A DNA stretch of 64,000 nucleotides from Cytophagales bacterium (lineage in GTDB: Bacteria; Bacteroidota; Bacteroidia; Cytophagales; UBA9547): the NCBI GenBank assembly GCA_013297755.1, contig JAAFIH010000003.1, positions 91,657 to 155,656 on the forward strand, written 5' to 3'. The stretch's first letter is position 1. The number at the start of each line of letters is the position of its first letter. Shown piece after piece: positions 16,725 through 25,217 of the stretch. The notes below the pieces were generated by a model. It was given only the letters and a program-made list of their open reading frames with translations. It ran no database searches and was not told the origin of the DNA. Both the position numbers and the translations under genes were made by a program.

Positions 16725-18725
16725 CTATTTAAGTTTATCAATTTGTTTTTTCATTTGTTCGTTTTCTTTTTTAAGGTTAATCAAATGTAATGTAAGTTCT
16801 TCAGTTTTTTTTGTAAGAATTAATATAAGATGCCCAACATCAATTCCATTTTTATCATACAAATCTCCATTATCGAAATCAGGTAAGTGATGATTTTTAT
16901 TGATATAATCTTCAGTTTCTGACAAACTCATTAGTTTATAATTTGCATCAAAAACGTAGTCAGGAAAAGTAGCACCAGGACTACAATATACCCTTTGTGT
17001 TGCAATTTTGCCCAAAACTACCATATTTCCATCCACACTCAATTTATAATCGTTGGTGGTAGGTTTTTGAGAGCCTATTTGCACACGTCCATCATTCATA
17101 ATTTTTAGTCGTTCTGTAAAATTTGTTTTTAGTGCAATGTCAGTATTATTTACTCGCTCTATGCTTTCGCCAGAGCCAGTGCCACCAAATACTATGGTAT
17201 TTCTATCTTTTATAGCATTGAGGTCGGCCATGGTAACATCGCTTGTGGGCAGTGGCTGGCTGCTAACCAGGCCAATTTCGTTTGTTACCAACATACGTGT
17301 ACCTGTGCCTGCAAGGTTGCGAACTCGTAAATTTCCATTTACATCTAATTGAGCTCTAGGATCGTCTATATTGATACCTACAAAATTGCGGGTAGGCTCA
17401 CCGCCAAAATTTTTGTTAAATATATTGATAGTTTTCGTTTTTAGACTGTTGATTTCGGCAACGATATTCATATTACCTCCAATTTCGGAGCCATCTTTGA
17501 ATCTGATAGCTCCTTGTGGAGTAATCGTAATGCCATTGCCTGCGGTATGTTGTAGTACTAGCCCAGAAATTGTATTAATAATTTCGGCTTCCGAAGATAA
17601 TACATATATTACTTGGGTAGGAGAAGTGCCACATTTTGTACTCGAATTGGAATTTGTTGGGCAATAAGGATGTATGGGCGATGTGGTAGTGAGGCTTATA
17701 CTACGCCAACTATTAGCACCAGTTTGCACGCCAAAACTATGAACATACATCAATATAGGGCTTCCTTGCAAGAGCAGTTTATTACCAATTTGCACACTAC
17801 CAGCTGTATATGCAAGTCCATTGGGCTTTACTTGCCAAGTATTAGAAAATTGAGCATTGAGTGTAGTAAATTGAGTATTGATATTAGAAAATTGGGTATT
17901 GAAGCCTGATATTGTGTTATTGATATTAGAAAATTGGGTGTTGAAACCTGATATTGTGTTATTGATATTAGAAAATTGAGTGCTGAAACCTGATATTGTG
18001 TTATTGAGGTTAGAAAATTGGGTGTTGAAACCTGATATTGTGTTATTGAAGTTGAGTATTTGAGAATTTAGACTAGAAAATTGCGTATTGAAGCCAGTAA
18101 TAGTCGAATTAATCCCCGTTTCAAGGTTTGATATTCGTAAGTTTAACCCTGTATTTGTGGCCAAAAGTTGGGTGTTTAAGCCAAGTAAACTAGCGTTTAT
18201 TGTGTTTTGTAGATTCGTTATTCGTAAGTTTAACCCAGTATTAGTAAGCACAAGATTGGTATTGGCAAGCAACATTTGGGTTTCTAGTGTGCCAATTCTA
18301 GTATTCTGACCAATGATAGAGGTAATAAAACTAGCTGAATTGATAACAGTATTGTCTGGAAATCGTATGACACCATTCATCATCAGAATGGCATTAGTGC
18401 TACCAGCCAAGCCTATGCTTACTTGCCCAGTGGCTGAGGGTTCGAGTTGAGTAATTTTATCAATAGAAGATTCTGAAATATTAAACCTAATTGTATTATT
18501 GAGTTTGAATTCTAAACCTTTAATATTCGAACTAGGCTCAGATTCTTGCTCGAAGATGTTATAGTATCGAATATAATTAGCAAAAGAACTTCCAAAATAG
18601 ATTCTATTTTCAATAGGTTCATTAAAAAAAATGTTTGGCTGAACTGATACATTTTGACTACCATTTACATTCCACTGCCCCTGAGCCAAAAATTGGTGCA
18701 ACACACATATATATATAGTTGCCAT
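16725..18725 (-). CDS. Fibre-like coiled-coil surface protein, phase-variable candidate (copy 1)
   Basis: Long frame of 667 residues from the internal ATG at 18725. The frame stays open upstream to a TTG at 18854, but that lies inside the promoter. After a hydrophobic leader (MATIYICVLHQFLAQGQ) come a beta-rich head, a central run of about 14-residue units (FNTQFSNINNTISG type), a fibre-like middle with DGRVQIG and DVNGNLRV blocks, and a C-terminal segment found in tail-fibre-like Bacteroidota proteins (PDYVFDANYKLMSL, HHLPDF, GIDVGHL, EELTLHLINLKKEN) that ends as a coiled coil. The promoter-proximal ATG at 18823 reads into the pentanucleotide array but is out of frame as sequenced: it stops at TAG 5 nt before the ATG at 18725. 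It is paralogous to 57019-58959 and heads an operon of lipoproteins. Confidence 0.7.
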   Translation of the reverse strand: MATIYICVLHQFLAQGQWNVNGSQNVSVQPNIFFNEPIENRIYFGSSFANYIRYYNIFEQESEPSSNIKGLEFKLNNTIRFNISESSIDKITQLEPSATGQVSIGLAGSTNAILMMNGVIRFPDNTVINSASFITSIIGQNTRIGTLETQMLLANTNLVLTNTGLNLRITNLQNTINASLLGLNTQLLATNTGLNLRISNLETGINSTITGFNTQFSSLNSQILNFNNTISGFNTQFSNLNNTISGFSTQFSNINNTISGFNTQFSNINNTISGFNTQFSNINTQFTTLNAQFSNTWQVKPNGLAYTAGSVQIGNKLLLQGSPILMYVHSFGVQTGANSWRSISLTTTSPIHPYCPTNSNSSTKCGTSPTQVIYVLSSEAEIINTISGLVLQHTAGNGITITPQGAIRFKDGSEIGGNMNIVAEINSLKTKTINIFNKNFGGEPTRNFVGINIDDPRAQLDVNGNLRVRNLAGTGTRMLVTNEIGLVSSQPLPTSDVTMADLNAIKDRNTIVFGGTGSGESIERVNNTDIALKTNFTERLKIMNDGRVQIGSQKPTTNDYKLSVDGNMVVLGKIATQRVYCSPGATFPDYVFDANYKLMSLSETEDYINKNHHLPDFDNGDLYDKNGIDVGHLILILTKKTEELTLHLINLKKENEQMKKQIDKLK
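17879..18053. repeat. In-frame 42-bp repeats inside the fibre-like gene
   Basis: About four tandem units of 42 bp containing the phrases GAAAATTGGGTGTTGAAACC and TGATATTGTGTTATTGA, each encoding 14 residues of the type FNTQFSNINNTISG. The period is a multiple of 3, so copy-number change would alter fibre length without breaking the frame. Confidence 0.8.
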
Positions 18726-18760
18726 AATAGCTACCCTGCTAAAAAACGAGCGAGTGTTGA

Positions 18761-18820
18761 GTTGTGTTGTGTTGTGTTGTGTTGTGTTGTGTTGTGTTGT
18801 GTTGTGTTGTGTTGTGTTGC
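18761..18820. repeat. Pentanucleotide GTTGT array (11 perfect units plus one GTTGC)
   Basis: Twelve consecutive 5-bp units (last one GTTGC) with one further degenerate unit GTTGA on the proximal side. On the coding (minus) strand the unit is ACAAC. The array lies between the ATG at 18823 and the signal-peptide region of the fibre-like gene. Each gain or loss of one unit shifts the frame. Confidence 0.95.
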
Positions 18821-18851
18821 CATAGTTTTTATAATTTCTTGGAGGTTTATA

Positions 18852-18883
18852 CAAATTTAGAAATTAGAAGTTATATTTGCAAA
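18852..18883 (-). promoter_or_regulatory. Promoter of fibre operon 1
   Basis: On the minus strand TTTG (18883-18880), exactly 20 nt, then TAAATTTG (18859-18852). The match to TTTG / TANNTTTG is perfect. The expected transcription start is about 18845, leaving a leader of about 22 nt before the ATG at 18823. The same boxes with the same spacing precede fibre operon 2. Confidence 0.75.
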
Positions 18884-18904
18884 TATTAATACAGTTATTT
18901 TTTT

Positions 18905-19135
18905 TAGGAGTTCGTAGTTAGGAGTTGGGAGTTGGGAGTTGGGAGTTGGGAGTTGGGAGTTGGGAGTTGGTAGTTGGTAGTTGGTAGTTGGGAGTTGGGA
19001 GATGGTAGTTGGGAGTTGGGAGTTGGGAGTTGGGAGTTGGTAGTTAGGAGTTGGGAGTTAGGAGTTAGGAGTTGGGAGTTGGTAGTTGGTAGTTGGTAGT
19101 TAGGAGTTGGGTGTTGGGAGTTGGGTGTTGGATGT
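18905..19135. repeat. Heptamer minisatellite (GGGAGTT / GGTAGTT), G-quadruplex prone
   Basis: About 30 consecutive 7-bp units, mostly GGGAGTT with GGTAGTT and AGGAGTT variants. From 18927 onward successive GGG runs are spaced by exactly 4 nt, the pattern of an intramolecular G-quadruplex on the plus strand. It lies 25-250 bp upstream of the promoter of fibre operon 1. Confidence 0.9.
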
Positions 19136-19214
19136 ATTTTTAAAAGTGTTACTAAACAAATCTATCCTTATTACGCCATAAACTTAGTTTATCCAACAAA
19201 TATGGTATCAAAAC

Positions 19215-19251
19215 ACAAAAAAAAGGTTTGCACAAATTGTACAAACCTTTC
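19215..19251 (-). terminator. Rho-independent terminator of the DUF3078 gene
   Basis: Stem AAAGGTTTG / CAAACCTTT with an 11-nt loop, followed on the minus strand by a run of T. It lies about 20 bp after the stop codon at 19272. Confidence 0.75.
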
Positions 19252-19271
19252 TGATAATTAGTTCAAGTTGG

Positions 19272-20165
19272 TTATTTCGTATTTTTAATTGTGTATTTTA
19301 TACCTATAGTCAAGGCTTGGCTTATTTGTAGTTCTGGAGTTTTGGATACTGGCGATAGCTGATCTTCGTTGTAAATCAAAACACCTTGTAAACTTACATT
19401 GATTATTTTATAAATTTTAGCCGAAAGCACTGCATCCAAACGGTTGGTTGTGTGTCCTAATTTTTCGTAAGCTCCAAAATGTTGGTACAACAATTTAAGA
19501 TTGATATTAGACACCAAGTCTTTGTCAAATTTAGCCAAAAAGAAATAACCAAATTCATTTTTCAATGACAGTCCTGGTTTTACACCATAATGCTCGCCTT
19601 TGGCGTTGGCCACATTCTTTTCGATTTGTCCATCAATCGAAAAAGTTTGACGAAAGGCAATAGGAGCAAAACGTGCTTCAAAATAAGGAACTGGTGCATA
19701 GATAATACCTATGGCTTCTGTAAGATAACCTGGTGCAAGAAAAGTAGAAATTCTGTTACCCTTAGGGTCGCCTCCTTGATACCCAGATGTAAATTGAGAC
19801 TGAAAATTGAAACCAGCCCATGCTCCCCAAGGTCCTTTTACGGCCAGAGCATAGATATTATCAATAAAGATTCGATCCAAATTTTTTCTCCATCCTGCAG
19901 AAGCAGCATTAATTACACCATAATCGAGGTACATAGTTGATGTAAGGCTATGTCTATTTTTTACATATTTTGAGTTGCCATAAGCATAAGTTGATATGGC
20001 CCAGTTGTTTACCCCACCAGCTGTCCAATCTTTGTTAAACCAAGCTTGATTGATATTCAAGCCCAAATCTAAACTTCTGTTCCAATAAGTAGTATCTTTG
20101 ATTTGTGCAAAAATACTGGTCGTAAACAAAGCGAATCCTGCTATGGTAAATTTAATTTTATTCAT
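19272..20165 (-). CDS. DUF3078 domain-containing protein, probable outer-membrane barrel
   Basis: 297 residues with a Sec signal peptide ending IFAQ (about residue 21). The mature protein begins DTTYWNRSLDLGLNINQAWF followed by DWTAGGVNNWAISTY, the hallmark opening of DUF3078 proteins. It continues with alternating aromatic and hydrophobic strands (YFEARFAPIAFRQTFS, NEFGYFFLAKFDKDL) to a final SQALTIGIKYTIKN. This suggests an outer-membrane beta barrel confined to Bacteroidota. Function unknown. It is monocistronic with its own terminator. A CAAATATA (TATATTTG on the coding strand) at 20204-20211 is a possible -7 box. Confidence 0.8.
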   Translation of the reverse strand: MNKIKFTIAGFALFTTSIFAQIKDTTYWNRSLDLGLNINQAWFNKDWTAGGVNNWAISTYAYGNSKYVKNRHSLTSTMYLDYGVINAASAGWRKNLDRIFIDNIYALAVKGPWGAWAGFNFQSQFTSGYQGGDPKGNRISTFLAPGYLTEAIGIIYAPVPYFEARFAPIAFRQTFSIDGQIEKNVANAKGEHYGVKPGLSLKNEFGYFFLAKFDKDLVSNINLKLLYQHFGAYEKLGHTTNRLDAVLSAKIYKIINVSLQGVLIYNEDQLSPVSKTPELQISQALTIGIKYTIKNTK

Positions 20166-20292
20166 TTTTTAGAAATATTTAATAGTTTAGGAAATTAACA
20201 CTGCAAATATAAGCTAAAAATATTTTCTGACACATTTTAAACTCGACTAAATACGCAAAAAACAAGGTATAACTTGCAAATTATAAGGTAAA

Positions 20293-21105
20293 TCAATCAA
20301 TGACATATTCTAACGATACCAAACTCGAATTGCTAAGACCGAGTTTGTTGAAAGCCATTTTACTCAATTTTACCACATTGGCATCGTTTGAGGGCAGCTT
20401 TTCTACTACTCTTACAAAAATAGACTCTTCGTTTTGATACATAATTTTAATAATTGTGCCAATAGGAGCAGTTTTGTGCATCGCAAAAAAATACAATTCT
20501 CCATCTTTGATTTCAAAAACCGAAACTGTACCTTTTTCAATAAAATGTCCATCCACTGTTTTTTTTGATTCTTTTTTTGCAGCATTTATTTCTTGATTAT
20601 TACTAGCACCAACAGCAGTATTTGAGGTTTCATTTACAGGGGTTTTCTCTTCTTTAGGTTCTGCTACAATCGTATTTTTCTCGCCTACAATGATGTAACT
20701 ACCCAATTTGAGTTCATTTGATTCTAAATTATTCCATTTTTTTATTTTTTCGACCGACACATTGTATTTTTTTGAAATTGCATACAAAGTTTGACCAGAT
20801 TCTACTTTGTGCAAAACATAACTATCATTCTGAGGTAGAGCAACTTGGCTTTTTTCTACCTCTGGCATTGGTATTTTGATTACCTGATTTGATTTGAGCC
20901 CATTGGCCAACTCAGGATTGGTTTGCTTGAGGTCTTGAATAGTAAGTTTATATTTTCGAGCTACCGAAAACAAAGTTTCGCCACTTGATATTTGATGTAA
21001 AATATATTTTTTGCCCCCAATGTCGGTTACACCTACCGAATCTTTTACTTCTGCTTGGCTCAAAACAGCCCAAAATAAACCCAAAACAATGATTTTATAT
21101 CTCAT
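20293..21105 (-). CDS. LysM protein with RlpA-like double-psi barrel
   Basis: 270 residues with a signal peptide (VLGLFWAVLSQA). Two LysM domains follow: about 33-78 (SSGETLFSVARKYKLTIQDL) and about 95-140 (ESGQTLYAISKKYNVSVEKI). After a Glu/Lys/Asn linker, the C-terminal 80 residues resemble an RlpA double-psi barrel (FFAMHKTAPIGTIIKI, IFVRVVEKLP, VVKLSKMAFNKLGL). The catalytic Asp of lytic RlpA is not obvious, so it may bind but not cut peptidoglycan. The gene overlaps the DUF4905-like gene by 11 bp and is the last gene of the gldJ operon. Confidence 0.8.
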   Translation of the reverse strand: MRYKIIVLGLFWAVLSQAEVKDSVGVTDIGGKKYILHQISSGETLFSVARKYKLTIQDLKQTNPELANGLKSNQVIKIPMPEVEKSQVALPQNDSYVLHKVESGQTLYAISKKYNVSVEKIKKWNNLESNELKLGSYIIVGEKNTIVAEPKEEKTPVNETSNTAVGASNNQEINAAKKESKKTVDGHFIEKGTVSVFEIKDGELYFFAMHKTAPIGTIIKIMYQNEESIFVRVVEKLPSNDANVVKLSKMAFNKLGLSNSSLVSLEYVID

Positions 21106-21871
21106 ATATTAACAATGTGTTTTTATCTTTGCAAAGTACCAATTTGTTTTTCAAAATACAAAATGAATTTGTAGCTACACCTACAACATTATCAGCCAAT
21201 ATTACTTTCAATTTTTCGATTTTAGTATTTTTATCCAATATATAAAAGTAATTTTTTAAATAATTATCTGCCAAATTTTCATAAAAAGAAATCAATATAT
21301 ATTCTTCAAAATCTAAATATTCTATCAATTTTACTGGCATTATGCCCGAAAAACCAAAAATAAAAGTTTGTAATTTGACAAAATAAGCATCTTCATCAAA
21401 TATTCTTAAAATTTCATTTTCAGAAATTTGATTATTTTTATTATCAAACTTAGGATTTATCTCAATGATCTGACCATTTATAAGATTTATTTTTTGTATT
21501 TCATTCTTATATTTAGCCATCAAATTGTTGTTTTCAATAGCTATAAACGTATGGTTTGGAAGCGACCAATTCTCGATTTTTTTTTTATGATCTAAACAAA
21601 AAATTCCTTTATGTTGGGCATAAAGCAAAGAATCGTAGCCATGTACATACAAATGCTGCTCAGAAACAGCCTCTATACCTACCCACCAGGGTTCTTTTAT
21701 AGATAGATTATGATTGATAAAATCGACAAAATCAAGATGTAGAACAGAAAAAAACACAGAACGCAATTCTGTATTTCTTACTTCAATAGCTAATATTCGG
21801 TTGTCGTGGCTTGGTATAATTTTCCAAATAATTCCATCAAAAATATGATTTATTACTAATTTCAACATCAA
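21095..21871 (-). CDS. DUF4905-like protein
   Basis: 258 residues without a signal peptide. It resembles the Bacteroidota DUF4905 family: FDGIIWKIIPSHDNRILAIEVRN near the start, then WWVGIEAVSEQHLYVHGYDS and HKGIFCLDHKKK. The pattern of repeated short strands with aromatic ends suggests a beta-propeller-like fold. It overlaps genes on both sides (4 bp upstream, 11 bp downstream), so it belongs to the gldJ transcription unit. The family assignment is from memory of its motifs, and its function is unknown. Confidence 0.65.
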   Translation of the reverse strand: MMLKLVINHIFDGIIWKIIPSHDNRILAIEVRNTELRSVFFSVLHLDFVDFINHNLSIKEPWWVGIEAVSEQHLYVHGYDSLLYAQHKGIFCLDHKKKIENWSLPNHTFIAIENNNLMAKYKNEIQKINLINGQIIEINPKFDNKNNQISENEILRIFDEDAYFVKLQTFIFGFSGIMPVKLIEYLDFEEYILISFYENLADNYLKNYFYILDKNTKIEKLKVILADNVVGVATNSFCILKNKLVLCKDKNTLLIYEI

Positions 21872-22464
21872 TCAAGAGTTTTTTTTTGTTGAAAATCTAT
21901 CAATAAAGAATCATTTGCAATAAAGAAAAAAGTTCTTTTTGTTTTAATTTTCAATGAATTTACGCTTTTATTGATCGTATCATACATTATCAGAATATCT
22001 TTTTTGACATTGAAAACCCCTGTATTAGACCTATCTACCACCATTACTTGTTTTATTTTATTAGATTTACTAAAAAATACACGCATTTTTATGGTTTTAA
22101 AATAACTTTTTTTGATAGGACTGTAGCTCACTAAATATACAGTATCGTTACTAAAGGCTCTGCTCGTATATTGGTCTGCAATGTCTGGTTTGTTTAGATT
22201 ATATTTGCTCAAAAAAGCTAAATCTTTGATCCATTGTGTATTATTTACTTCCAAAGTTTGCGATTGATTATCAACAGTTATTGTTTTAAAAAAAGTAATA
22301 TTTTTTGATTTTGTAATATCAAGAGTTAAATTATTCCAAGCAATAAAATCAAAATGAATATTTTGAGGAACCTTATTATCTATATTATCAGTACAAGATA
22401 AAATAGAGATTAAAAATAAGAATATTAGAATAAAATAAATTTTTGAATTATTTAAAAATATCAC
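21868..22464 (-). CDS. Small lipoprotein of the gldJ operon
   Basis: 198 residues. A hydrophobic signal with lipobox ISILSC (Cys at about residue 24) precedes TDNIDNK. The mature part has a short conserved-looking core (YTSRAFSNDTVYLVSYSPI, IKMRVFFSKSNKIKQVMVV, then a basic stretch LKIKTKRTFFF). It overlaps gldJ and the DUF4905-like gene by 4 bp each (ATGA-type coupling). The context suggests a periplasmic or outer-membrane lipoprotein working near the T9SS. This is inference from position only. Confidence 0.6.
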   Translation of the reverse strand: MIFLNNSKIYFILIFLFLISILSCTDNIDNKVPQNIHFDFIAWNNLTLDITKSKNITFFKTITVDNQSQTLEVNNTQWIKDLAFLSKYNLNKPDIADQYTSRAFSNDTVYLVSYSPIKKSYFKTIKMRVFFSKSNKIKQVMVVDRSNTGVFNVKKDILIMYDTINKSVNSLKIKTKRTFFFIANDSLLIDFQQKKTLD

Positions 22465-23831
22465 TTTTGGGTGTTGGTAGTGTCAGTTGAAGTATCAATA
22501 TCAGATTTTTCTTTTTTTGATTTTTTTTCTTTTTTTACTTTTTCAGGTTTTGTATCTTTTTTTGTAGAATCAATCACAGGTTTTTCGTACACCATATCAA
22601 GCACACATCTAAACCCAATGGTAGACGAGGACGAGTCTTCGGCCCAAAACCTTCGTGTACTTGGCGAAAGCCAATAGGCTACATCGTTCCAAGAGCCTCC
22701 TTTATATACTCTAAATCGTTGTTCTTCTAAGTAAATCTGAAAATTGTCGTTTTCCTCGTCTTCTACTGCATCTACTTTGTTGCCATCTTGGTCTTCGTGC
22801 GATTTTTTGTTATATTCATATTTTTGTACTTCGGTTGGTATAAAATCATACAAATCTGATACCCATTCGTTTACATTTCCAGCAATATTATATAACCCAA
22901 CATCGTTTGGCGGATACGCAAAAATATATTCAGTATAAGTAGCTCCATCGTTTTTGCTGCGTGCTACACCACTATAATCTCCCCTACCACGCTTAAAATT
23001 GGCAAAGAAATTGCCTTTTTTCTTAGAAAAAGGGTTTCTCAAACCTGTACCATCCCAAGGGTATACACGTTTATAAAAATCTTTTTCATCCAAATAGGGT
23101 TTGTGGTAGCTAAATGTACCTGCTGCATACATCCACTCGGCCTCTGTGGGCAATCTGTAAGTAATAATTGTTTGTTTTTTATCCTTTTGAGGTGTTCTAT
23201 ATCCTTCAAAAACCCATAAAGAATCGCCTAGCTGAATCCTTTTGCCAGTCCCTTTTTTGGGTACTGCTTGTGCATTATTTTTCACTAAAGGGTCTGATCT
23301 CCATTTGCAATATTCGTTGGCCTGCAACCAAGTAACCCCCACCACAGGATAAAATCTAAATCCTGGATGCCTCAAATAACTTTCTACATAAAAATCGTTG
23401 AACGAAAATTCACGTGCCCACACCAAAGTATCTGGTAGAGCGGCCAAATATTCTTGCTCTGATTTTTTGCGAATAAAAAATAGATATTCTAGCCAATGAA
23501 TGTTTGCAATTTCGGTTTCGTCCATATAAAATGACTCTACAGTTGCTGTATATTTTTGATTTCCTTTGGGTTCGAAATCTAAATTTTCGGATCCTACCAA
23601 AAATTTTCCCCCTTCAATCAGCACCATATTTGGTCTAAATACTTTTTCTGGTTCTAGTGGTTTGGCGGCTTTGTTATCGCTTTTGGTTGTAGTTACTTTT
23701 TGCTTTACAGTCATTTCTGCATTTGTAGAATCTCCATTGGCATTAGTACTTGGTTCGCTAGTATTATTAGAAGATTTACTGCAACTGACAAATATAAAAA
23801 AAGTAATAATAGTTAAAAATAATAATCTCAA
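22461..23831 (-). CDS. gldJ: Gliding motility / type IX secretion lipoprotein GldJ
   Basis: 456 residues. Lipobox IFVSC (Cys at residue 17) with SSN/Thr-rich linker, then an SUMF1/formylglycine-generating-enzyme-like domain from about 70 to 410. Blocks: MVLIEGGKFLVGSEN, VESFYMDETEIANIHWLEYL, LPDTLVWAREF, YPVVGVTWLQANEYCKWR, YRLPTEAEWMYAAG, RGDYSGVARSKNDGA, YPPNDVGLYNIAGNVNEWV and a final GSWNDVAYWLSP. The LPDTLVW segment and the spacing fit GldJ better than GldK. GldJ stabilises GldK and is needed for T9SS function. Several T9SS substrates in this window fit this. It is first gene of a four-gene operon with overlapping ends. The C-terminus is a Lys-rich tail. Confidence 0.85.
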   Translation of the reverse strand: MRLLFLTIITFFIFVSCSKSSNNTSEPSTNANGDSTNAEMTVKQKVTTTKSDNKAAKPLEPEKVFRPNMVLIEGGKFLVGSENLDFEPKGNQKYTATVESFYMDETEIANIHWLEYLFFIRKKSEQEYLAALPDTLVWAREFSFNDFYVESYLRHPGFRFYPVVGVTWLQANEYCKWRSDPLVKNNAQAVPKKGTGKRIQLGDSLWVFEGYRTPQKDKKQTIITYRLPTEAEWMYAAGTFSYHKPYLDEKDFYKRVYPWDGTGLRNPFSKKKGNFFANFKRGRGDYSGVARSKNDGATYTEYIFAYPPNDVGLYNIAGNVNEWVSDLYDFIPTEVQKYEYNKKSHEDQDGNKVDAVEDEENDNFQIYLEEQRFRVYKGGSWNDVAYWLSPSTRRFWAEDSSSSTIGFRCVLDMVYEKPVIDSTKKDTKPEKVKKEKKSKKEKSDIDTSTDTTNTQK

Positions 23832-23948
23832 AATATATTTATGGCTTTTAAGCTAAGGCTTTTTTTTAGGAATCTAATCAAAAACAAATATAGTCAAAAA
23901 ATATTTTTTTCAAAAAGAATTACTTTAAAGATTAAAAAATATTGATTT

Positions 23949-24635
23949 TTATAACTCTCTGATGACATCAACAGATTTTATGGGTGATTTAAAATCTAAA
24001 TAATGGCTGTACATGGCTAGTATAGCATCTAAAAAAATCGTTTTATATAGATGTGTTTGGGGGTGGGTAATAAAGTAATCCATTTTAAAAATCATAGCCA
24101 ACCAATCATTAAAACTATTGTTTTCGGAATAAGGATGAATAGATGGAAAAATAAAATTGGCGTTTAACATAAAATCATCGGCAGAATGAGGCATAAATCC
24201 AAGTTTTTGACCAAATTGTATCAAAAATTTGAGATGAAACTCTGTTGCTGATACATGATCAAAAGTAATAAACGATTGAAACAAAAAATCAAAAAGCGAT
24301 TGACTTTTGGTTTCTTCTTTCAAAGATTTGGTCAGCAATTCAGTAAGAAATGATACAATAGTTATTTTTGGAATTTGAGAATGAATTTCTTGGTACACAT
24401 AAGCCAATTTGAGTTCACTAATGCGTTGCAAATCAGCATCTTTTTTGTGATATACAACCATATCTAGTAAATTTAAAGGCTGAAAATAAGCCATATTTAT
24501 TTTTGATTTTGTACTACGAACTCCATTTTGTATATAAGACTGTATCCCATAAGATTCTGTATATATTTTAGTAATAATTGAAGTTTCTTTATATTTAATA
24601 TGTCCTAAAACTATGCCTCTGGTTTTGTATAACAT
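23949..24635 (-). CDS. recO: DNA repair protein RecO
   Basis: 228 residues, near the family's usual 230-240. The N-terminal OB fold is recognisable (MLYKTRGIVLGHIKYKETS, then SYIQNGVRSTKSKINMAYFQPLNLLDMV). The helical C-terminal part contains FLTELLTKSLKEE and FHLKFLIQFGQKLGF. RecO loads RecA on gaps with RecR and RecF. The Cys4 zinc finger found in some RecO proteins is absent, as is common in this phylum. It stands alone, followed by a repeat-rich spacer. Confidence 0.9.
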   Translation of the reverse strand: MLYKTRGIVLGHIKYKETSIITKIYTESYGIQSYIQNGVRSTKSKINMAYFQPLNLLDMVVYHKKDADLQRISELKLAYVYQEIHSQIPKITIVSFLTELLTKSLKEETKSQSLFDFLFQSFITFDHVSATEFHLKFLIQFGQKLGFMPHSADDFMLNANFIFPSIHPYSENNSFNDWLAMIFKMDYFITHPQTHLYKTIFLDAILAMYSHYLDFKSPIKSVDVIREL

Positions 24636-24830
24636 TTTTTTGAATGAGTAATGTGTAATGCGTAATGTGTAATGGTTAATGGTTAATGGTTAAAGCCCCC
24701 AAACCCCCGAAGGGGGCTTAAAAGCGGATTTTTTTAATTTTTTAGGCTTACGCCAGTTTTATTATCTGAATTATCAAAATAATCAATAATCAATTCTCAA
24801 TTCTCAATTCTCAATTCTCAATTCTCAAAA

Positions 24831-24951
24831 AGCCCCACCCCCTGCCCCCTCATCCCATAGGGAGGGGGAAATAGGATTTTTTTTAAAGCCCCCAAACCCC
24901 CGAAGGGGGCTTAGCTAACGCATTTATATAGACACGTAAGAAAATTTTAAT
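24831..24951 (+). repeat. GC-rich composite repeat element, copy A
   Basis: Starts AGCCCCACCCCCTGCCCC, continues through GGGAGGGGGAAATAGGATT and the hairpin AAGCCCCCAAACCCCCGAA..GGGGGCTT, then GCTAACGCATTTATATAGAC. Copy C (31481-31606, opposite strand) matches it over its full length. It is flanked on both sides by heptamer arrays. Confidence 0.85.
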
Positions 24952-25040
24952 CAATAATCAATAATCAATAATCAATAATCAATAATCAATAATCAATTCT
25001 CAATTCTCAATTTTAAATTCTAAATTCTCAATTCTCAAAA

Positions 25041-25134
25041 AGCCCCACCCCCTGCCCCCTCATCCCATAGGGAGGGGGAAATAGGATTTTTTTTAAAGCC
25101 CCCAAACCCCCGAAGGGGGCTTAGCTAACGCATT
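25041..25134 (+). repeat. GC-rich composite repeat element, copy B
   Basis: Identical to copy A over the first 90 or so bases but ends after GCTAACGCATTTGTA, so the last 25 bp of A and C are lacking. It is flanked by AATTCTC heptamers upstream and AATCAAT/ATAACTT heptamers downstream. Confidence 0.85.
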
Positions 25135-25217
25135 TGTAAAACTAGTTTGTACTAATTTTAATCAATAATCAATAACTTATAACTTATAACTTATAACTTA
25201 TAACTCATAACTTATAA

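Larger units (their letters stand above)
24650..25216. repeat. Repeat-rich spacer recO / rodA: period-7 minisatellites
   Basis: After recO lies a chain of short arrays, all of period 7: GTAATGT/GTTAATG (24650-24690), AATTCTC (24791-24828 and about 24995-25038), AATCAAT (24950-25000) and ATAACTT (25170-25215). Between them lie two copies of a GC-rich element (listed separately) and one lone hairpin AAGCCCCC..GGGGGCTT at about 24693-24720. No gene is visible. Confidence 0.85.

Noticed and set aside
18725-18854. TTG at 18854 as start of the first fibre-like protein
   Set aside because: It is in frame but lies within the -7 promoter box; the equivalent frame in copy 2 hits a stop after ten codons.
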